This document shows positions 1 through 7,785 of a stretch of 17,029 nt of DNA, piece by piece (the first letter of the stretch is position 1; each line of letters starts with the position of its first letter). The stretch spans positions 1 to 17,029 of the forward strand of contig CAZDVW010000028.1 in assembly GCA_964509205.1 (NCBI GenBank), given 5' to 3'. The notes beneath the pieces were generated by a model. That model saw only the letters and a program-made list of their open reading frames with translations. It did no database searches and had not been told where the DNA came from. The DNA comes from Duodenibacillus sp964509205. Its GTDB lineage: Bacteria > Pseudomonadota > Gammaproteobacteria > Burkholderiales > Burkholderiaceae_F. The translations under genes and the position numbers were made by a program.

Positions 1-1
1 C

Positions 2-1678
2 AATCATGCGCAAATCAACGGGCTGAGATCTTCCCTGCCTTTGAACGACTTTTTCGGGAAGGAAGCCTTTGAAAAGACTTTCGAAAATCTTTCCTTTCCG
101 GCGAACCTTCGTTTGCGAGAAATAACCGTTGACAACTCAACTCTTCAGCTCTCGGTTAATTCCCAAGAAAAACCCAACATTTTCGTTCTCGAGGATATCC
201 ACCTTTCCCTCGAAAACTTTTCACCAGAAACTGAGACGGCTCTCGATGCAAGTTTCCGCTTTAAAAATGCAGATTTGAGCGATTCGGCCGCGGCCTTCTC
301 CGGCTCTGTAAGTCTCAAAACTCTCGCTGACTTTTCCTTCTTTCGTCGAACCCTCACATTCAGAGATTTGAATGCGAGCGGCACGCTTTCAAACACAACG
401 GGAGATCACATTCTGCTTGCGACAGCAAACCGCCTTCGCTTTAAACCAGACGAAGCCACCGGCGTCAACGCTCAACTGTCCGTCTGCGCCCCCGATCGAA
501 CAAAGGGAGAATTAACGCTTTCGCTCGCTAGTTTTCTAGTTAATGAGACTCGTTTGTCGACACCAGAAATCAAACTTTTCTACCAAAAGTCTGAGCAGGA
601 CACTCGTGCCAATTTGGATGTATCCGTCGGCATTGACATGAATCGAGAAGCCAACCAAGTTCAGCTTCCCAATATCTCAGGTACATTAAACATAAAAGGG
701 CTTGAAGGCTTTCCCGCCGATTTTTCCTCCACCCTGAAAGGCGGTGCTTCTGCAGATATCAATCAGAAAAACCTTGATATTCAGTTAAACGGAATGCTTG
801 GTCAGTCGACCTTTACCTATAACGGGAATCTCGGATGGCAAGATTCTCTGCAATTGGCAGGCTCTCTTCGTATCGCCAGCTTAGAACTGGACACAGCCTC
901 TATCCCCAGCGATCTTACGTGGCTCCATTCCTTTGATTTCATCGGAGACCTATTCATCGGCAAGGTGAGAATCGGGAACCTTCCATTTTCACAGCTTCAC
1001 ACGAAACTGAGCCTGACCGGCGGCATACTTCGTGCAGAGGATGCTCTGGTAAACGTCGCTGACGGGAGAGCCGAAAACAACCTTCAAATTTCAGAAGACG
1101 GACAGTGGGTTTTGGAAAGTCGCTTTGACTCAGTTGCCATTGAAAAACTTTTTGAAACCGTGCAGGTATCCCCTTTAACAGGAACTGCCAATTGTCTTTT
1201 GAAAATTTCTGGCAACGGAAAAGACCTTGCCAGCTTAAGCGGTCAAGGAAAATTGCGCATTCTCCGCGGCGAAGTTCGAGGAATTAACGTTGCAACGCTA
1301 AAAACATCCGAACAGGTTGCCGATCTGGAAAAGCAGAAAACCTCTTTCGATGAGCTTGCAGGAAACTTCTCACTAACAGACGGAACTCTCTCAACGAACG
1401 ATCTGGTTTTGCGCAACGCTTCAAACCGCATGGATGCCTCTGTTCAAGTTGACCTTAGAACGGAAAACATTATCGGACGTGCAGACATTCTCCACCTTCA
1501 AGGCAACAGTGCGGCGCCCACTCACGTCAGAGCCGAACTTTCCGGCAACATCGCGAACCCGATTTGGAAGATTCAAGAAAAAGAAAACGCCATTGAGCAA
1601 CCGGAAAAGCAACAAGACGAAGGCCTTATCAAAAAACTTCGCCTTTGGAAAAATTTAAAGAACTTTTTTGCGTTCTAG
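2..1678 (+). CDS. AsmA family protein, C-terminal part (5' end outside window)
   Basis: The frame is open from base 2, so the gene starts upstream; the first internal start-like codon (TTG at 41) is not the true start. The visible part is 558 residues of repetitive beta-rich sequence. Its last third has the AsmA C-terminal pattern: a 'LSLTGGILRAEDALVNVADG' stretch, then a glycine-rich 'LSGQGKLRILRGEVRGINV' stretch, then 'FDELAGNFSLTDGTLSTNDLVLRNA'. In this family these make the C-terminal repeats of a long groove-forming periplasmic protein anchored in the inner membrane. The family is linked to lipid transfer and outer-membrane assembly. The protein ends in a basic tail (KKLRLWKNLKNFFAF). 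The stop TAG overlaps the stop of the convergent gene. YhdP-like and AsmA-like members cannot be separated without the N-terminus. Confidence 0.85.
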   Translation, partial: NHAQINGLRSSLPLNDFFGKEAFEKTFENLSFPANLRLREITVDNSTLQLSVNSQEKPNIFVLEDIHLSLENFSPETETALDASFRFKNADLSDSAAAFSGSVSLKTLADFSFFRRTLTFRDLNASGTLSNTTGDHILLATANRLRFKPDEATGVNAQLSVCAPDRTKGELTLSLASFLVNETRLSTPEIKLFYQKSEQDTRANLDVSVGIDMNREANQVQLPNISGTLNIKGLEGFPADFSSTLKGGASADINQKNLDIQLNGMLGQSTFTYNGNLGWQDSLQLAGSLRIASLELDTASIPSDLTWLHSFDFIGDLFIGKVRIGNLPFSQLHTKLSLTGGILRAEDALVNVADGRAENNLQISEDGQWVLESRFDSVAIEKLFETVQVSPLTGTANCLLKISGNGKDLASLSGQGKLRILRGEVRGINVATLKTSEQVADLEKQKTSFDELAGNFSLTDGTLSTNDLVLRNASNRMDASVQVDLRTENIIGRADILHLQGNSAAPTHVRAELSGNIANPIWKIQEKENAIEQPEKQQDEGLIKKLRLWKNLKNFFAF

Positions 1679-2058
1679 TGGCGACGGGAAATTTCATCAA
1701 CAATCACGGCGTCTTCAACTTCCGTAATGCGCTTAACTCCGACACGCGCTCTGTTTTCGTTGCCTTTTTCTCCTGCTTGGCCTTCAAAATCCGATCGGCG
1801 TTGTTCCTTGTTCATGCCCGATTCAAATTCTTTCTGCATCCGTTTTAGCGGATCCCCATACCGCCATCTCCGGTACATGCCGTAAAGAGAAAGAGCAAAA
1901 ATACAAAACAAAAAGAAAAGAAAAAAGCCGCCGATAACAGGAAGCAGCAATACGCCAAGAAAAACAAAGGCAACAATAGTAAGAATCGTCGTTAAAGGAC
2001 TGATTCTGCGACCGTTGATAAAAATCATATAACTTCCATCCCTTCCCCAAGACAGCAT
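1675..2058 (-). CDS. small hypothetical membrane protein
   Basis: I do not recognise a named family. The 127-residue reading has a basic start (NGRRISPLT), two closely spaced hydrophobic segments at about residues 23-42 and 44-60 forming an inner-membrane hairpin, and a hydrophilic, charged tail of about 65 residues. A second start at ATG 2028 (MIFINGRRIS, 117 residues) is preceded by GGAAG four bases upstream and is a strong alternative. The ATG at 2058 has only a weak GAAGAG. The gene is convergent with the AsmA gene and their stop codons share the CTAG at 1675-1678. The intact frame, plausible topology and fit between neighbours support a real gene. Its function is unknown. Confidence 0.65.
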   Translation of the reverse strand: MLSWGRDGSYMIFINGRRISPLTTILTIVAFVFLGVLLLPVIGGFFLFFLFCIFALSLYGMYRRWRYGDPLKRMQKEFESGMNKEQRRSDFEGQAGEKGNENRARVGVKRITEVEDAVIVDEISRRH

Positions 2059-2169
2059 CCGGAACTCTTCTGTTTCGGATTGTAGCCACGTTCATCTGAA
2101 TGAGGTGTAAGCAATCTTTAAAGTTTTATGGGAAAATTGCGCCCCATGTCTGCAATTTCGAGAAACAAT

Positions 2170-2958
2170 ATGCTTAGCGCCCTTCCGGATGTCCAAAGTC
2201 TTGAAGACAAACGACACATCAACATTGACCAAGTCGGCGTGAAGGGACTTGCCTTTCCCATGACCATCTCCAGCCGGGACGGCATTCAGCCCACTGTTGC
2301 CACAGTGAGCATGTTTGTCGCCTTAGGATCTGAACACCGTGGAACACACATGTCGCGCTACGTTTCGCTCTTGTCTGAAAACAAAGAGCCGTTGTGCGCA
2401 TCGATGATGAAACAGCTTCTTGAGAAAATGCTGTCCATTTTGGGTTCGGACTCCGGATACATCGACATCTGCTGTCCCTTCTTCATCAACAAGAAAAGTC
2501 CCGTATCTGGCCTGACCGCTCTGATGAATTATGAAGTCCGGTTTACGGCCGAAAGGCGAGACGGTCAAACTCATATCATTCAGGAAATTAAAGCCCCCGT
2601 CACGAGCCTGTGTCCCTGCAGCAAAGAGATCAGTCAGTACGGCGCACATAATCAACGTTCTCAGATCACCATTGCGGCGGAAATCGTCGGCGATATGTCT
2701 CTTGAAGAACAAATCCGAATTGCTGAAACAAGCGCCTCCTGCGAGCTTTGGAGCCGTCTAAAGCGCAGCGATGAAAAGTTTGTTACCGAATACGCTTACG
2801 AGCATCCGAAATTTGTCGAGGATACGGTTCGCGATGTCGCAGGAAAATTGAACGCAGATGACCGCGTCGTTTCTTACCGAGTCGAGGTTGAGAATTATGA
2901 ATCCATTCATAATCACTCAGCCTACGCCATGCTCAAGCGCGACAAACGCAATTCGTAA
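2170..2958 (+). CDS. folE2: GTP cyclohydrolase I, FolE2 type
   Basis: It converts GTP to 7,8-dihydroneopterin triphosphate, the first step of tetrahydrofolate synthesis; the product also feeds queuosine-type pathways. FolE2 is the alternative enzyme to zinc-dependent FolE and in many bacteria uses other metals. The family hallmarks are visible: LPDVQ near the N-terminus, HRGTHMSRY, and the active-site stretch LCPCSKEISQYGAHNQRS. Counting from ATG 2170, the catalytic Cys would be C148, with H160 and E202. These lie one residue from C147, H159 and E201 as I remember them for the Neisseria enzyme. The frame also offers ATG 2128 and ATG 2146. I prefer 2170 because GAGAAA lies close upstream and family members begin a few residues before DVQ. 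The gene seems monocistronic. No riboswitch or Zur-like box was recognised upstream. Confidence 0.93.
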   Translation: MLSALPDVQSLEDKRHINIDQVGVKGLAFPMTISSRDGIQPTVATVSMFVALGSEHRGTHMSRYVSLLSENKEPLCASMMKQLLEKMLSILGSDSGYIDICCPFFINKKSPVSGLTALMNYEVRFTAERRDGQTHIIQEIKAPVTSLCPCSKEISQYGAHNQRSQITIAAEIVGDMSLEEQIRIAETSASCELWSRLKRSDEKFVTEYAYEHPKFVEDTVRDVAGKLNADDRVVSYRVEVENYESIHNHSAYAMLKRDKRNS

Positions 2959-2987
2959 GAAAACGTTGATTTTCACTATTTGAAAAG

Positions 2988-3017
2988 CCGCTTCTTGCGG
3001 ATATTTGTTCTTGTTTT
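2988..3017 (+). terminator. weak candidate terminator after folE2
   Basis: A 4-bp GC stem (CCGC/GCGG, 2988-2991 and 2997-3000) with a 5-base loop is followed by a T-rich stretch (ATATTTGTTCTTGTTTT). The stem is short and the T tract is interrupted, so this is only a candidate. It lies in the 155-base gap between folE2 and the preferred argS start, in which I see no other clear signal. Confidence 0.25.
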
Positions 3018-3113
3018 CCCGATTAAACTTGCCCTCTGCCCGCTGTCCGCAGAATCCTGTTTTTGGTAGAGTTACGGATTACAAGAACTTCGACGGACTT
3101 TAGCTATTACGCC

Positions 3114-4838
3114 ATGATTGAAAACAACCCAATTGCACAACTGATTTCAAGATCTCTGCACAAGATCGGAATCGACAATATCGTTCCTCGTATTGAGAAA
3201 CCAAAAGATCCTTCTCATGGCGACTTAGCCTGCACTGTTGCACTTCAATGCAGTCGGATGCTCAAACGGAATCCTCGTGACATTGCCCAGACCATTGTTG
3301 ATTTGATGAAGGAAGATCCCGAATATAGTCAATTGCTGAGCGACGTGCAGATCGCCGGTCCGGGATTTATTAATTTCCGACTGAATTCCGGCTCAAAATT
3401 TTCTGTGATTTCCGATATTCTCACAAAGAAAGAGCGTTTCGGAACCAATGACTCCTGCAAGGGAAAGAGCGTTCTTCTGGAATACGTCTCAGCCAACCCG
3501 ACCGGACCGTTGCATTTGGGACACGCCCGCCAAGGCGCCCTCGGAGATGTTCTTTCTAAAATTTTGTCGACACAGGGCTACAGCGTTTCCAGAGAGTTTT
3601 ACTACAACGACGCCGGCGTTCAAATTGACAATTTAACGCTTTCCGTACAGGCCAGAGCAAAAGAGCTCATGGGACTTGCGAGCCCGGAAGATTTTCCAGA
3701 AAACGGGTATCACGGCGACTATATCGTTGACATTGCTAAAGATTATCTTGGTCGCGTCCCCGTGCATTCTCCGGACGGAACAATTGTTGAGAGCAATGCA
3801 GACGTCGAAGACAAGCAAACAATTCGACGCTATGCCGTTGCTTTCTTAAGAAATGAGCAAGACTCGGACCTTCAAGATCTCGGCGTGAATTTCGACAATT
3901 TCTATCTTGAAAGCTCTCTGTACACAGACGGCCGCGTCGATCGCACGGTACAGGCCATGATTGATTCCGGGTACACATACGAAGCCGACGGCGCCCTTTG
4001 GCTCAAGACAACAGACCCGGCCTTTGCAGATTTTCATGATGATAAAGACCGCGTCATGAGAAAAAAGGATGGGCATTACACTTACTTCGTTCCAGACGTT
4101 GCCTATCATCTCGCCAAATTTGAACGCGGATTTGATCGAGCCATCAATATTCAGGGCTCGGATCACCACGGCACCGTCTCTCGCGTAAAAATTGGCTTGC
4201 AGGTTGCAGGCCCGGCTTTCGGAATGAGCATTCCGAAAACGTTTCCCGAGTATGTTCTTCACAAGATGCTTCTTGTTATGAAGGACGGCCAGGAAGTGAA
4301 AATGAGCAAGCGCTCAGGTACGTACGTTACATTGCATGACATTGTTGAGTGGGTTGGTCGAGATGCCGCAAGATTCTTCCTTGTCGCTCGCAAATCCGAT
4401 GCCGAATTTGCTTTTGACGTCAATCTTGCTCTCAGCAAGAGCGATGAAAATCCGGTTTATTACCTCCAATATGCACATGCTCGCATATGCTCGGTTCTTT
4501 CTCAGGCTCAAGAAAAGGGATTTGCGATTCCCAGCTATGAAGAGGCCGCCCAGTGTGATTTTTCTGTCCTTGGAAGCGACGCTGAAGATAGTCTTGTGCG
4601 CCGACTCGCTGATTACGAAAAAACACTTTTTGTCGCTGCGCGCGACCTGGCTCCTCACCTCGTTTGCGTTTATCTGAAAAATCTCGCCTCTGACTTCCAT
4701 GCTTTCTACAATGCAGATCGCGTGCTTGTGGACAACAAACAATTGAGAGAGGCGCGTTTGGCCTTATTACTTGCTTGCCGACAAGTTCTTGCAAACGGCT
4801 TAGCCGTTCTTGGAATCAGTGCGCCGGAACATATGTAA
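3114..4838 (+). CDS. argS: arginyl-tRNA synthetase
   Basis: A class I aminoacyl-tRNA synthetase that charges tRNA-Arg using ATP; cytoplasmic and essential. The N-terminal Add1-like domain (about residues 1-100) is followed by SANPTGPLHLGHARQG, containing the HIGH-box equivalent HLGH (134-137), and by KMSKRSGT at 396-403 (the KMSKS equivalent). The C-terminal DALR anticodon-binding domain ends at YLKNLASDFHAFYNADRVL and the helical tail. The length of 574 residues is normal. A TTG 17 codons upstream (3063) extends the frame, but ATG 3114 (MIENNPIAQLI) matches where homologues begin; no strong Shine-Dalgarno sequence is seen for it. It heads the argS / SPOR / DsbA / SDR series on the same strand, an order common in Burkholderiales. 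Confidence 0.97.
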   Translation: MIENNPIAQLISRSLHKIGIDNIVPRIEKPKDPSHGDLACTVALQCSRMLKRNPRDIAQTIVDLMKEDPEYSQLLSDVQIAGPGFINFRLNSGSKFSVISDILTKKERFGTNDSCKGKSVLLEYVSANPTGPLHLGHARQGALGDVLSKILSTQGYSVSREFYYNDAGVQIDNLTLSVQARAKELMGLASPEDFPENGYHGDYIVDIAKDYLGRVPVHSPDGTIVESNADVEDKQTIRRYAVAFLRNEQDSDLQDLGVNFDNFYLESSLYTDGRVDRTVQAMIDSGYTYEADGALWLKTTDPAFADFHDDKDRVMRKKDGHYTYFVPDVAYHLAKFERGFDRAINIQGSDHHGTVSRVKIGLQVAGPAFGMSIPKTFPEYVLHKMLLVMKDGQEVKMSKRSGTYVTLHDIVEWVGRDAARFFLVARKSDAEFAFDVNLALSKSDENPVYYLQYAHARICSVLSQAQEKGFAIPSYEEAAQCDFSVLGSDAEDSLVRRLADYEKTLFVAARDLAPHLVCVYLKNLASDFHAFYNADRVLVDNKQLREARLALLLACRQVLANGLAVLGISAPEHM

Positions 4839-4843
4839 TACAC

Positions 4844-4850
4844 AGAGAGG
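4844..4850 (+). promoter_or_regulatory. ribosome binding site that fixes the SPOR gene start
   Basis: AGAGAGG lies eight bases before ATG 4859. It supports that codon as the start, although the frame is open further upstream into argS (ATG 4775). Confidence 0.7.
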
Positions 4851-4858
4851 ACCAACCG

Positions 4859-5386
4859 ATGCCCCGCTTGAATGAACACTTTAGCCTCAAAGCCCTTTTT
4901 TGGTCTTTCTCACTCGGAGCTGTTTTTGCTTTTGCTGTTTCAGCCGGAATCGCTCTTTGGATTACAAATGCACCTGTTCCGTTTGTTTCTAAGGTACAAC
5001 AATCTTCGAGGCTCGTCGACATCACGCTCGACGGCAACCAAGACCCAAACAAAAATCTGTACGCTGAAGGTCAGGGCGTTGAGCAGAACACGGCTAAGGT
5101 TGCCACGGTAAACACCGGGGAGACTGCGGCAGATGAAGATAGTCTCGTCCCGGTTAAATTTTGGGTTCAGGCCGGAGCTTTCAGTCAGAACGCAGATGCT
5201 GAGAGCATGCGAGCTCGCATAGCATTCATTGGTTTAGATGCACAAGTCATCTATCGCAACGAGAAGGGGCAAAGACTGTACCGCGTCCGCATCGGGCCTT
5301 TCGACACAGAGGCACAAGCAACGGAGATTAACCAATCGCTTGCGGACAATTCCATTAAGGGAACTATTCTTCGATTGAGAGACTAA
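4859..5386 (+). CDS. SPOR domain protein (FtsN-like)
   Basis: A 175-residue single-pass inner-membrane protein. The short basic cytoplasmic start is followed by one transmembrane segment (about 12-36), a flexible periplasmic linker (about 40-97) and a C-terminal SPOR domain (about 99-173: FWVQAGAFSQNADAESMRARI ... YRVRIGPFDTEAQATEI). SPOR domains bind septal peptidoglycan that lacks stem peptides, so a role at the division site is likely. It resembles FtsN in topology but is shorter, and I cannot say that it is the functional FtsN. It starts 20 bases after argS and ends 3 bases before the DsbA gene, suggesting co-transcription and coupling to the latter. Confidence 0.9.
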   Translation: MPRLNEHFSLKALFWSFSLGAVFAFAVSAGIALWITNAPVPFVSKVQQSSRLVDITLDGNQDPNKNLYAEGQGVEQNTAKVATVNTGETAADEDSLVPVKFWVQAGAFSQNADAESMRARIAFIGLDAQVIYRNEKGQRLYRVRIGPFDTEAQATEINQSLADNSIKGTILRLRD

Positions 5387-5389
5387 AAA

Positions 5390-6055
5390 ATGACTTCACG
5401 CCGTGCCATATTTGCCTGCGCAGCCGCGGTAAGCGCAACGGGAGCATCTGCTCTTACAACGCAAGAAAAAAAGAAAGAATTCATCCTCGGGAAAGATTAC
5501 ATCGCCGTCGAACCTGTCGTGGAGTTTGCCTCCCGACCTATTCTCATTCATGACTTCTTCGCTTATACCTGTCCGCATTGTCTTCGCTTAGCTCCCCTAA
5601 TGGCGGATTATGCGAAATCCATCGAAGCAGATCCTGACGTTCGCCTCGTCCCGGTTCCTGTTGCCTGGGATGAAAGCTTTGAACTTTTTCCAAAAATCTA
5701 TTTTGCCTTTGAAGCTCTCGACCGACTATCGACATTACACATGCCGTTCTGGGAGTGGATGCTTCGTGAAGACCATCCGTGGAACAATGTTGAAGAGGCA
5801 CGCGTCGATATTGAAAAATGGATCAAAGGTCAAGGAATCTCAGCGTCGAAGTGGAATGACACGTTAGAAAGTTTTATCGTACGAAACAAGGTTCGCCAAG
5901 CCGGCGAAATTTGGCGAAGCTACAACATTGACTCCACTCCCGTCGTCGGCATTGCCGGACGATTCATTACGGCGCCTCATATGACCGGATCTCGCCCGGC
6001 AACAATCGAAGCGATTCGTATGCTTGTCGACAAAGTCAAAGTCGGCCTTTCTTAG
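5390..6055 (+). CDS. dsbA: DsbA-like thiol:disulfide interchange protein
   Basis: A periplasmic thioredoxin-fold oxidase that introduces disulfide bonds into exported proteins. The active site CPHC is at residues 61-64, inside FFAYTCPHCLRLAPL, and the cis-proline loop is T183-P184 (STPVVGI). CPHC is the dipeptide typical of DsbA. The length (221 residues) is that of a DsbA with leader; the N-terminus (MTSRRAIFACAAAVSATGASALT) is a signal peptide, with a twin-Arg pair that is not a clear Tat motif. The start lies three bases after the SPOR gene stop, so translation is probably coupled. The gene symbol follows family and context; a second DsbA elsewhere in the genome cannot be excluded. Confidence 0.93.
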   Translation: MTSRRAIFACAAAVSATGASALTTQEKKKEFILGKDYIAVEPVVEFASRPILIHDFFAYTCPHCLRLAPLMADYAKSIEADPDVRLVPVPVAWDESFELFPKIYFAFEALDRLSTLHMPFWEWMLREDHPWNNVEEARVDIEKWIKGQGISASKWNDTLESFIVRNKVRQAGEIWRSYNIDSTPVVGIAGRFITAPHMTGSRPATIEAIRMLVDKVKVGLS

Positions 6056-6064
6056 GGAGCTTGT

Positions 6065-6838
6065 ATGAGAGTCTTCATAACAGGAGCTTCCAGCGGAATC
6101 GGCGCTGCCTTTTGCCGTGCTCTTGCCGCTCGCGGCGACGTTCTTGGACTTGTTGCCAGAAATCCGGAAAAACTTCAGCGTTTTGCCCAAACGCTACCCG
6201 GATCAGACAACCATATTCTGTACCCGACGGATGTCACCGATCGAGAGGCCTTGCTTAATGCCGCACGCGATTTTGAGCAAAAGGGACCGACCGATTTAGT
6301 CATTGCCTGCGCAGGAATTTCCGTCGGCGTCAAAACAGAATATTTAGAAGACCTTGATGTTCTAGAACGCGTTTATCGAACAAACGTTTTTGCTATGGCA
6401 TCGACCTTCCACGCCTTTATTGAGCCAATGAAGCAACGCCAAAGAGGCCATTTCGTTGGCATCGGATCCGTAGCCGGAATTCGAGGGCTTCCCGGCAGCG
6501 AGGCCTACTGCTCGAGCAAATCCGCCGTCATTACTTATTTGGAAAGCCTTCGCAATGATGTTAAACCTTACGGAATCAAGGTTACGACGCTGTCTCCAGG
6601 ATTTGTCAAAACCCCTCTGACGGCAAAAAACCCCTACAAGATGCCCTTCTTGCTTGAACCGGACGAGTTTGTGCGCCAAGCACTCAAGGCCATTGATGCC
6701 CAAGTGACCTACCGAACGATCCCTTGGCAAATGGGAGTTTTAGCCAAAATAATGCGACTTCTTCCCGATCGGTTTTTTGATGCATGTGTCTCGAATCGCA
6801 AGCAAAAACCAAGAGACAAAGAGCTTCATCCCGATTGA
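6065..6838 (+). CDS. short-chain dehydrogenase/reductase (SDR)
   Basis: A classical SDR of 257 residues, probably NAD(P)-dependent. The nucleotide-binding motif is TGASSGIG at 6-13, the likely adenine-contact acid is D56, N108 is the structural Asn (TNV), and the catalytic set is S135, Y148 and K152 (YCSSK). The conserved NNAG motif reads ACAG (81-84), so its usual Asn is Cys. The stretch PGFVKTPLT...NPYKMPFLL is typical of the SDR encoded next to dsbA in Burkholderiales. The substrate is unknown. The start is supported by GGGAG immediately after the dsbA stop (9-base gap). The gene is last in its run and convergent with rsmI, 25 bases away. Confidence 0.92.
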   Translation: MRVFITGASSGIGAAFCRALAARGDVLGLVARNPEKLQRFAQTLPGSDNHILYPTDVTDREALLNAARDFEQKGPTDLVIACAGISVGVKTEYLEDLDVLERVYRTNVFAMASTFHAFIEPMKQRQRGHFVGIGSVAGIRGLPGSEAYCSSKSAVITYLESLRNDVKPYGIKVTTLSPGFVKTPLTAKNPYKMPFLLEPDEFVRQALKAIDAQVTYRTIPWQMGVLAKIMRLLPDRFFDACVSNRKQKPRDKELHPD

Positions 6839-6863
6839 ACCGCTTCCGTTCCTTTTAAAAAGG

Positions 6864-7784
6864 TTATTCGTTTCTGCGGCAGTCTTGTTCTTCCAAAAGT
6901 GTTCTGTAAATGGTCTCGCGCTTGACGCCTGACACTTTTGCGGCAATGGCTGCGGTTCGGCTAATCGGCAATTCCGTTGCAATGGCTCTTGCCCAACGAA
7001 GTACCGATTCATCCAGCCTTTCCTTGTCGTGTGAACCCCTTTCGTCCACAAGGACAACATACTCTCCCCTCGGCTCATGTGAAGCAGACCATGCCAAAAG
7101 TTCACCCGCCTGAAGAACACAAAAAGTTTCAAATCGCTTTGTCAGTTCCCGAGCAACGACAACTCGGCGATTTGCTTCAAGCGTTTTTCCAAAAATCTTA
7201 AGAAGATCTCGCACCCTATGCGGGGCCTCATAGAGAACAAACGCCTCTCCCTTTTCACAAAGCCTTACCACTGACTCCTCTCGAGCTTTCCCTGAGGATT
7301 CAGCAAATCCGGCAAATGTGAAGCGGTAAGCATCAAGCCCTGCCGCACTTACTGCACTGACGACAGCCGAAGCTCCCGGAACAGGAACAATGCGAAAGCC
7401 GGCCGAACGAACCGCCTGAACAACCCGGGAGCCCGGATCACTGACAGCAGGCGTTCCCGCATCCGTAACAAGTGCGACCCTCTCTCCCTGTCGGAGTCGT
7501 TCGATGAGTTTTTCGGCTCCCTCACACTCGTTGTGTTCATGAACCGAGACACACTGTGTGAAAATCGCATACCTGTCAAGCAATTTGCGCGTTTCTCGGG
7601 TATCCTCACAAGCAATCGTGTCACAAGCGGAAAGAACCCAAATTGCACGCAGCGTAATATCTGCCGCATTGCCGATGGGAAGTCCTACAATATAAAGCGT
7701 GGCGCTCGGCAACGACTGTTCCTGCAGGAGCGCCGCCCGGATAAGCGGATTGTCTCGGAGATTGTTAACTTTTTCGGATAGCAT
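6864..7784 (-). CDS. rsmI: 16S rRNA 2'-O-ribose C1402 methyltransferase RsmI
   Basis: An SAM-dependent tetrapyrrole-methylase-fold enzyme that methylates the 2'-OH of C1402 in 16S rRNA, near the decoding centre. Family motifs: LYIVGLPIGNAADITLRA (the usual PIGN block, GLPIGN here), ACEDTRET, VHEHNE, DAGTPAVSDPG and VPVPGASA, then a C-terminal region with a helix-turn-helix-like AAIAAKVSGVKRETIYRTLL. The preferred start gives 306 residues, slightly longer than usual because of about 25 extra N-terminal residues. ATG 7784 is chosen over ATG 7808 because AAGGGG lies nine bases upstream. The gene is divergent from lpoA, with start codons one base apart; this rsmI/lpoA pairing is conserved in proteobacteria. 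Confidence 0.95.
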   Translation of the reverse strand: MLSEKVNNLRDNPLIRAALLQEQSLPSATLYIVGLPIGNAADITLRAIWVLSACDTIACEDTRETRKLLDRYAIFTQCVSVHEHNECEGAEKLIERLRQGERVALVTDAGTPAVSDPGSRVVQAVRSAGFRIVPVPGASAVVSAVSAAGLDAYRFTFAGFAESSGKAREESVVRLCEKGEAFVLYEAPHRVRDLLKIFGKTLEANRRVVVARELTKRFETFCVLQAGELLAWSASHEPRGEYVVLVDERGSHDKERLDESVLRWARAIATELPISRTAAIAAKVSGVKRETIYRTLLEEQDCRRNE

Positions 7785-7785
7785 C

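Noticed and set aside
2323..2712. Minus-strand ORF of 129 residues
   Set aside because: Wholly inside folE2 and antisense to its active-site region; no independent support.
3846..4742. Two minus-strand ORFs of 138 and 142 residues
   Set aside because: Both lie within argS, whose frame is unambiguous; they are antisense shadows without recognisable motifs.
6855..6867. CCTTTTAAAAAGG palindrome between the SDR gene and rsmI as a bidirectional terminator
   Set aside because: The arms leave a one-base loop, or only four A/T-rich pairs with a normal loop, and no T tract follows; too weak to call.
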